Positions 59,448 to 64,000 of a stretch of 64,000 bases of DNA are shown here, piece by piece (position 1 is the stretch's first letter; each line of letters opens with the position of its first letter). The stretch comes from G963668435 sp963668435. GTDB taxonomy: Bacteria > Latescibacterota > Latescibacteria > Latescibacterales > Latescibacteraceae. The notes under the pieces were generated by a model. It had not been told where the DNA came from and did not search any database. It worked only from the letters and a program-made list of their open reading frames with translations. A program made the translations under genes and the position numbers. Where the stretch lies: NCBI GenBank assembly GCA_963668435.2, contig CAXXSC010000001.1, positions 828,485 to 892,484 on the forward strand, read 5' to 3'.

Positions 59448-61571
59448 TTATATCTTGAAGCGCTGAACGATTTCCTTCAATGTGTCGGCAATGGTAATGA
59501 GCCTGCTCGCGGAAACGTTGGTCTTGTTTGCGCCGGTTGCCGTTTCGTTTGATGAGACGCTGATTCCCTGAATATTTTTGGAAATATCCTGGACACCGAG
59601 CGATGCCTCACCCGAGGAGCGGGCAATTTCCTTGACGCCGCCCGCGGTTTCCTCGACATTTCTGGCGATTTCAACAGCGTTCCGTGACGCCTCCTCTGTC
59701 GATGAGGCAATGTTCTCAACCAGCGTTGAGACCTCCCGTGAGTTATCAGCCACACCCTTAGCCATCGAGGCATTCCCGGCAACGGTACGCGCAATCTCGT
59801 TTGTCGTGGCTGTCTGTTCCTCGACCGATGAGGCAATAGTTTCGTTGATTGTGGCGATTTCCGCGATTATTTTCGCTATTTCGCCGATGGCCTGAACCGC
59901 CTCGTTAGTGCTGGACTGGATGTTCCCGATCTGTCCCGCGATCTCGTCGGTAGCCTCTGCCGACTGACGGGCCAGTTCCTTGACCTCGCCGGCGACAACG
60001 GCAAATCCCTTGCCTGCCTCACCTGCACCAGCCGCCTCGATAGTGGCGTTGAGCGCAAGCATGTTGGTCTGATCGGCGATATCCTTGATGACATTGATGA
60101 CCTTGCCGATTTTCTGTGAAGCATCGACCAGCGTTTCAATTTTGGCGTTGATATCCTCGGCACGGGTATTTGCATTCCTGGATATTTTGCTGGCCTGGGC
60201 CGTATTCTTGGCCACCTCGCTGAATGATGCTGTCATTTCCTCGATGGCGGTTGCTATGCTGGCTACCGAATCGGACATATCCTGTCCCATCCTGGCCATC
60301 GATCCCACTTTATCAGCGGCATCGCGGGCGACTGAGGCGACATTCACGAATGTGGTCGACATCCTGTCCGTTTTCTCCGCAATATTGGAGACTACCGAGC
60401 TGGATTCCTCTGCTGCCGACGCGACCGTGTCGACATTCACCGAAACCTGCTCAGTGGCGGCCGCAACTGTGCTCGACCGGCCGTTCATGTCTTCCGCCGT
60501 GTTCGACATCTCCCGTGATACAGTGCTGAGCTCGGTCGAGGATGAGATGAGCGTGTCCGTTGTTTCCGCAAGTTCCGCCATGATCGCTCTCAGGCTGACA
60601 ACAGATTCATTCATATCCTCCGCCATTGCGCCGATTTCGTCATCGCTGGTGATATCGAGGTTCTGGCTGAGGTCGCCTTTCCCGAACAGTGTTGTGAAAT
60701 TGCGCATTTTATTGACCGGATCGCTGACGATTTTCTTCATGAGTGTGTAGAATATCGCGCCACCGACAACCATGACTATCAGGACTATGATAAATGCCTG
60801 AAAACCGATTTTCGCTATATCGCTTCTCATATTGTTGAGCGGACTGATGATTTCGAACGCGCCGTGCACCTCGCCAGCTTTCCAGCCCTCGAGCTCGAAA
60901 CCGAGAAGATCTTTGCTTCCTTTGGGATCGCCGTGGCACATCATGCAGTCGTCGGTGAGCTTGATGGAACGGAAAAACCGTACAGCGTCGATTTTTTCTT
61001 CGCCGCTGCCCTCTGCCGAATTATGTCGTTCGGTGCCGGTGTGAAGGATGCCGATCTCTCCGAGTGACCGTGCCTCCTCTTTATTCTCCGGGAAAATTAT
61101 TTCGCCGTATTCCTCGATTGCACTGATACTGCCTTTCCCTTCGAGATAGTCTATAACACTCTGTTCAAGGCCGGGACGGGGGGCATTCAATTCATTGCGG
61201 GGGCTGTTTTTAGGGACACGGAACATATATCCCAGCTCATCAGCCTGTTTTCGTGCCGCGGTCCATGCTCCGACAACGGGCACTGTCATGTACATGGTTG
61301 TTTCCCGGTACGGTCTTCCTTCGTCGAGAGCGTTTTTCAGCTCGGTGAGCAGCGCTTCGTCATTGAATGCATTATCGTGCCTGAGACTGCCGATATGATC
61401 ACGGATTGTCTCGCAGAATGTCGTGAGCGCACGAGTCCTGTTGACTGCCTGCTCAAGATGGGAATGTGTCGTGGTCCTGATTTGAAAAATGACGATCGTT
61501 AAGAAACTGATTACCATGATAATGAATGTAATCGCAATGACTTTGATGCTTATTCGCTTGATCTTGAACAT
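59448..61571 (-). CDS. Chemoreceptor with c-type haem DUF3365 (Tll0287-like) sensor
   Basis: Methyl-accepting chemoreceptor, 707 residues. TM1 (11-31), periplasmic DUF3365/Tll0287-like domain (about 35-250), TM2 (256-277), HAMP, signalling coiled coil with DQTNMLALNATIEAAGAGE. The sensor has CMMCHGDPKG with Cys209, Cys212 and His213, a CxxCH c-type haem site, set in the usual DUF3365 context (VRFFRSIKLTDDCMMCH, then LLGFELEGWKAGEVHGAFEI). This makes it a probable redox, oxygen or NO sensor. It is 39 bp upstream of the Cache receptor gene and 38 bp downstream of cheW. No CheR pentapeptide (ends VQRFKI). Confidence 0.92.
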   Translation of the reverse strand: MFKIKRISIKVIAITFIIMVISFLTIVIFQIRTTTHSHLEQAVNRTRALTTFCETIRDHIGSLRHDNAFNDEALLTELKNALDEGRPYRETTMYMTVPVVGAWTAARKQADELGYMFRVPKNSPRNELNAPRPGLEQSVIDYLEGKGSISAIEEYGEIIFPENKEEARSLGEIGILHTGTERHNSAEGSGEEKIDAVRFFRSIKLTDDCMMCHGDPKGSKDLLGFELEGWKAGEVHGAFEIISPLNNMRSDIAKIGFQAFIIVLIVMVVGGAIFYTLMKKIVSDPVNKMRNFTTLFGKGDLSQNLDITSDDEIGAMAEDMNESVVSLRAIMAELAETTDTLISSSTELSTVSREMSNTAEDMNGRSSTVAAATEQVSVNVDTVASAAEESSSVVSNIAEKTDRMSTTFVNVASVARDAADKVGSMARMGQDMSDSVASIATAIEEMTASFSEVAKNTAQASKISRNANTRAEDINAKIETLVDASQKIGKVINVIKDIADQTNMLALNATIEAAGAGEAGKGFAVVAGEVKELARQSAEATDEIAGQIGNIQSSTNEAVQAIGEIAKIIAEIATINETIASSVEEQTATTNEIARTVAGNASMAKGVADNSREVSTLVENIASSTEEASRNAVEIARNVEETAGGVKEIARSSGEASLGVQDISKNIQGISVSSNETATGANKTNVSASRLITIADTLKEIVQRFKI
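59911..60111 (-). repeat. Direct DNA repeat, copy 2 (receptor tip region)
   Basis: Second copy of the gap-free 201-bp match with 57529-57729, inside the haem-type receptor gene. Differences are mostly at third codon positions. Confidence 0.75.
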
Positions 61572-61609
61572 CGTACTCTCCTTTGGAAGGAGTGAGGGAA
61601 AATGCCGTA

Positions 61610-62110
61610 TTATTCATTCTCGATTTTTGTCAGATTAAGAATTTTATCAAGCAGGGCCGATATGTCGAGCAGGAGAACAAGCCTGTCGTCCAGCTTGATA
61701 ACTCCCTCGAGCAGTTGACGGTCCACTGTTTCCAGGTTCGGCGGCACCGGTACTATGTCGTTATCGTCGATAGTGAGCACTTCTTCCATGTTGTTTATCA
61801 GGAATCCGACAATATCCTCACCGAGAGAAATATCTTCGAGCGTTCCCTCAAGGACATACTGCTGGATTTCGGATTCTGTTTTCATAATAAGGAGAATCGT
61901 GTTTTCATCGGCCTGTTCTCCCATATTGAGACAGGCTCTGAGGTCAACAACGGTTACAACACGGCCCCGGAGGTTCATAAGGCCGCTCATATGTTCCGGC
62001 GCGTTCGGGACCGGTGTCAGCTCCATATGGCGATAGACTTCTTTGACAAGAAGGATGTCGAGTCCCAGAAGCGCGCCGCCCACCGTGAATGTGGTTATCT
62101 GTCTGTTCAT
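61610..62110 (-). CDS. cheW: Chemotaxis adaptor CheW
   Basis: Couples receptors to CheA; 166 residues, one CheW domain (TFTVGGALLGLDILLVKEVYR, TPVPNAPEHMSGLMNLRG, VVTVVDLRACLNM, VGFLINNMEEVLTI, LVLLLDISALLD). The Arg in NLRGRVVTV needed for receptor binding is present. Its ATG overlaps the cheA stop (ATGA), so it is translated with cheA. Confidence 0.93.
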   Translation of the reverse strand: MNRQITTFTVGGALLGLDILLVKEVYRHMELTPVPNAPEHMSGLMNLRGRVVTVVDLRACLNMGEQADENTILLIMKTESEIQQYVLEGTLEDISLGEDIVGFLINNMEEVLTIDDNDIVPVPPNLETVDRQLLEGVIKLDDRLVLLLDISALLDKILNLTKIENE

Positions 62111-64000
62111 GCCTGCGCTTCCTGTTTTTCGCGGTTTATAAGCTTTTCGAGTTTTCTCAGAAGGCTGGTTTTGTTCAGTTTCGCCTCCCAGTCATCAAAA
62201 CCGGATTCAATGCCTTTTTCCATGGTATCGTCATCGGCGAGCGAGGTTACTGCAAGCACCGGAAGGTCTTTCAGACGCTCATCATTGCGAATGGCCTTGA
62301 TAACACTCCAACCATCCATGACCGGCATCAGTATGTCGAGCACGACAGCGTCCACGGTCTCTTTTTCCAGCAGGGCAAGGGCTTTTCTTCCGTCCTCGGC
62401 AAGAATGACATCGTAGCCTGCCGAAGCGAGGTATTCCGATTCAACCATGCGGAAAAAGGCGGTATCCTCGACCAGCAGAACGCATTTCTTGTCCTTTTTC
62501 TTCGGACGTGACTCGATCTCACTTTCGGCACCGTACCATTCCGGCGCCGCCATCTCGAAAAGTTTGTAGAGGTCCAGGAGAAGCGTGATCTTGTTTTCAA
62601 TGACAGAGGAACCGAAAAGGCCCGGCGCCATCATTGTTGTCGTGTCCAGTTCCACGACTGTATTCACTGTATCGATGACCTTGTCGATCACGATGCCCAT
62701 GGGATATTTGAGTCCTTTTGGGATAATGATGGCAAACTTTTCTGCCTTGTCACGCACTGGTCTGTTAATGGGTAGAAAATCCTCGAGATATATCAACTGA
62801 AGATTATCGTTCTGGTACTGAAGGAACTGTTTATCCCTGATGTGTTCGATCTGATCCGGGGAGACACGCTCGATTCGTGTGATAAGTTCGAGTGGCAGGG
62901 CGAAACGCTCTTCGGTGTTGTTGTCGAACAGGAGGAGTGTCTGGGTGTCCTGATCGATAGAAATGCCATCCGCGCCGGCTTTCTTGTAGTCGCTCTTTTC
63001 CTCGATATCGCCCAAAGATGAGCTTTCGATAATACCGCCGATATCGAGAATGAGCGCCACTTTACCGTTGCCCATGATCGTCGCGCCGCTGAAGCATTTC
63101 ATTTTCTTCAGATAGCTTGGCAGAGGCTTGACCACGATCTCCTCGATATTCTCGACAGCATCGACAACGAGCCCGAGACGCGAGGAACCGTATTTAAGTA
63201 TGAGTATGCGAAGCGGATCGCCGTTCCTGCTCTTGTCAGTGATGAAATCTTCCTCATTTGACTGCCAGAGGGCCGTCTTGAGATTGATCAAGGGTACCAG
63301 CATTTCGCGGAGCCTGAGTACACGGGCGCTTTGGACTGTGTCGATCCTGTCCTTGATCTCATCCGGTTTGATCCTGACCATTTCCTCGATATTGACCTCG
63401 GGAAGGATGAATATCTGGTCCATTGATTTGATTACAAGGCCGGAAACGATTGCGAGGGTCAGTGGCAGGATCAGTTTCATGGTCGTTCCCTCGCCAAGTG
63501 TGGAATCGATTTCCACCGTGCCGCCAAGGGCCTCGATATTGGTGACTACAACATCCATTCCCACGCCGCGTCCGCTGACCGAGGATACTTTTTCGGCGGT
63601 TGAGAAACCGGCTTTCAGGATCATGCGCATAAGATCGCGTTCGCTCATCGACAGGCGCTGGTCCTCGGTGATGAGGCCACGTTCGACAGCTTTTTTACCA
63701 ACGATCTCGGTGTTGATCCCCTTGCCGTCATCGGCGATTTCGAGATGAACCTGGCCGCCTTCGTGATATGCTTTCAGGATGATCTTGCCCTGACGGGGCT
63801 TGCCGCTCTTTTCCCGCTCGTCCGGCGTTTCAACACCGTGGTCAGCTGAATTCCTGATAATATGTGTGAGCGGGTCAGAAAGCGATTCAATGATAGACTT
63901 GTCCAGCTCGACATCCTCGCCGTAGGTCTCCAGCGCGATTTCCTTGCTCAAATTCTTTGAGAGATCGCGGACAACACGGTGGAATTTGCCGAAAATAACA
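62107..64000 (-). CDS. cheA: CheA histidine kinase with extra CheW-like domain and C-terminal receiver (cut by window edge)
   Basis: C-terminal 631 codons of a hybrid CheA; the frame continues past the right edge (FHRVVRDLSKNLSKEIALE), so the phosphotransfer, P2 and part of the dimerisation domains lie outside. Seen: ATPase domain (DPLTHIIRNSADHGVETPDE, IADDGKGIN, SGRGVGMDVVVTNIEALGG); a P5 CheW-like domain (SGLVIKSMDQIFILPEVNIEE to GNGKVALILDIGGII, quoted in parts); a second CheW-like domain (LLFDNNTEERFALPLELI to ITLLLDLYKLFE); and a receiver with LLVEDTAFFR and LDILMPVMDG. The fused receiver may act as a phosphate sink or as the direct output, as in FrzE-type kinases. Confidence 0.93.
   Translation of the reverse strand, partial: VIFGKFHRVVRDLSKNLSKEIALETYGEDVELDKSIIESLSDPLTHIIRNSADHGVETPDEREKSGKPRQGKIILKAYHEGGQVHLEIADDGKGINTEIVGKKAVERGLITEDQRLSMSERDLMRMILKAGFSTAEKVSSVSGRGVGMDVVVTNIEALGGTVEIDSTLGEGTTMKLILPLTLAIVSGLVIKSMDQIFILPEVNIEEMVRIKPDEIKDRIDTVQSARVLRLREMLVPLINLKTALWQSNEEDFITDKSRNGDPLRILILKYGSSRLGLVVDAVENIEEIVVKPLPSYLKKMKCFSGATIMGNGKVALILDIGGIIESSSLGDIEEKSDYKKAGADGISIDQDTQTLLLFDNNTEERFALPLELITRIERVSPDQIEHIRDKQFLQYQNDNLQLIYLEDFLPINRPVRDKAEKFAIIIPKGLKYPMGIVIDKVIDTVNTVVELDTTTMMAPGLFGSSVIENKITLLLDLYKLFEMAAPEWYGAESEIESRPKKKDKKCVLLVEDTAFFRMVESEYLASAGYDVILAEDGRKALALLEKETVDAVVLDILMPVMDGWSVIKAIRNDERLKDLPVLAVTSLADDDTMEKGIESGFDDWEAKLNKTSLLRKLEKLINREKQEAQA

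Noticed and set aside
57529..60111. Mobile or insertion-type repeat
   Set aside because: The repeat is entirely inside the conserved signalling domain of two receptor genes, with no inverted ends or transposase; gene duplication explains it.
61583..62416. 277-codon rightward frame
   Set aside because: Antisense to cheW and the CheA receiver; no protein-like features.
1..64000. CRISPR array, prophage, insertion sequence or rRNA
   Set aside because: None seen: no regularly spaced repeats, no transposase/integrase motifs and no rRNA-like stretches.

Overview
The window reads as ordinary bacterial chromosome from a Gram-negative organism. It has TonB-dependent uptake, many lipoprotein and twin-arginine (Tat) signals, and one protein ending in a type IX secretion (Por/T9SS) sorting domain. 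That mix points to the FCB superphylum. The many exported DUF362, ThuA, AGE-type, Gfo/Idh and PQQ-repeat proteins recall uncultured lineages such as Latescibacterota; this placement is inference. Base composition is moderate and fairly even, except for a clearly AT-rich island at about 5.1-7.2 kb. No transposase, integrase, phage gene or CRISPR array was seen.

Layout. 0-4.7 kb: cut FAD oxidoreductase lipoprotein, endonuclease/phosphatase-fold lipoprotein, exported N-acyl-D-amino-acid deacylase. 4.7-9.1 kb: AT-rich pair (parvulin/SurA-like foldase plus a 131-residue secreted protein), then a 590-residue T9SS-type secreted protein with an unusual leader. 9.2-20.4 kb: sialidase-LamG protein, HD hydrolase, exported DUF362 protein, GH43/32-like lipoprotein, coupled Gfo/Idh-bicupin pair, ABC-F ATPase, exported SIS-like protein. 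20.4-25.9 kb: phosphate module (Pho-box-like site, Na/Pi cotransporter, PhoU-like protein, convergent PhoB-PhoR) and an HD protein. 26-32.3 kb: TonB receptor, lipoyl synthase, ThuA-like protein, second DUF362 protein. 32.3-46.9 kb: SGNH/MBOAT acylation pair, then a leftward sugar operon (GH95 fucosidase, GntP permease, two AGE-type epimerases, GH114-like lipoprotein), miaA, a third AGE protein and an MFS transporter. 46.97 kb: tRNA-Gly(CCC). 47.1-50.4 kb: giant PQQ-repeat lipoprotein with an embedded methyltransferase-like domain. 50.8-64 kb: a leftward sensory block with a GAF/PAS histidine kinase, HDOD, CheY-like, CheR, CheB, two chemoreceptors (one with a c-type haem motif), CheW and a CheA-receiver hybrid cut by the right edge.

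How it fits together. The accessory genes suggest a saprotroph that degrades and remodels fucose-, sialic-acid- or uronate-type glycans outside the cytoplasm. At least nine enzymes carry Tat signals, so cofactor-loaded or pre-folded enzymes appear to act in the periplasm, next to sugar transporters. Phosphate uptake is under its own two-component system. The chemosensory cluster has no flagellar gene beside it and includes an HDOD protein, so its output could be twitching, development or second-messenger control rather than swimming. The most unusual items are the PQQ/methyltransferase fusion, the low-GC foldase/secreted-protein pair, the haem-c chemoreceptor, and several enzymes with substituted catalytic motifs (MiaA P-loop, Gfo/Idh EKP motif, one AGE paralogue).
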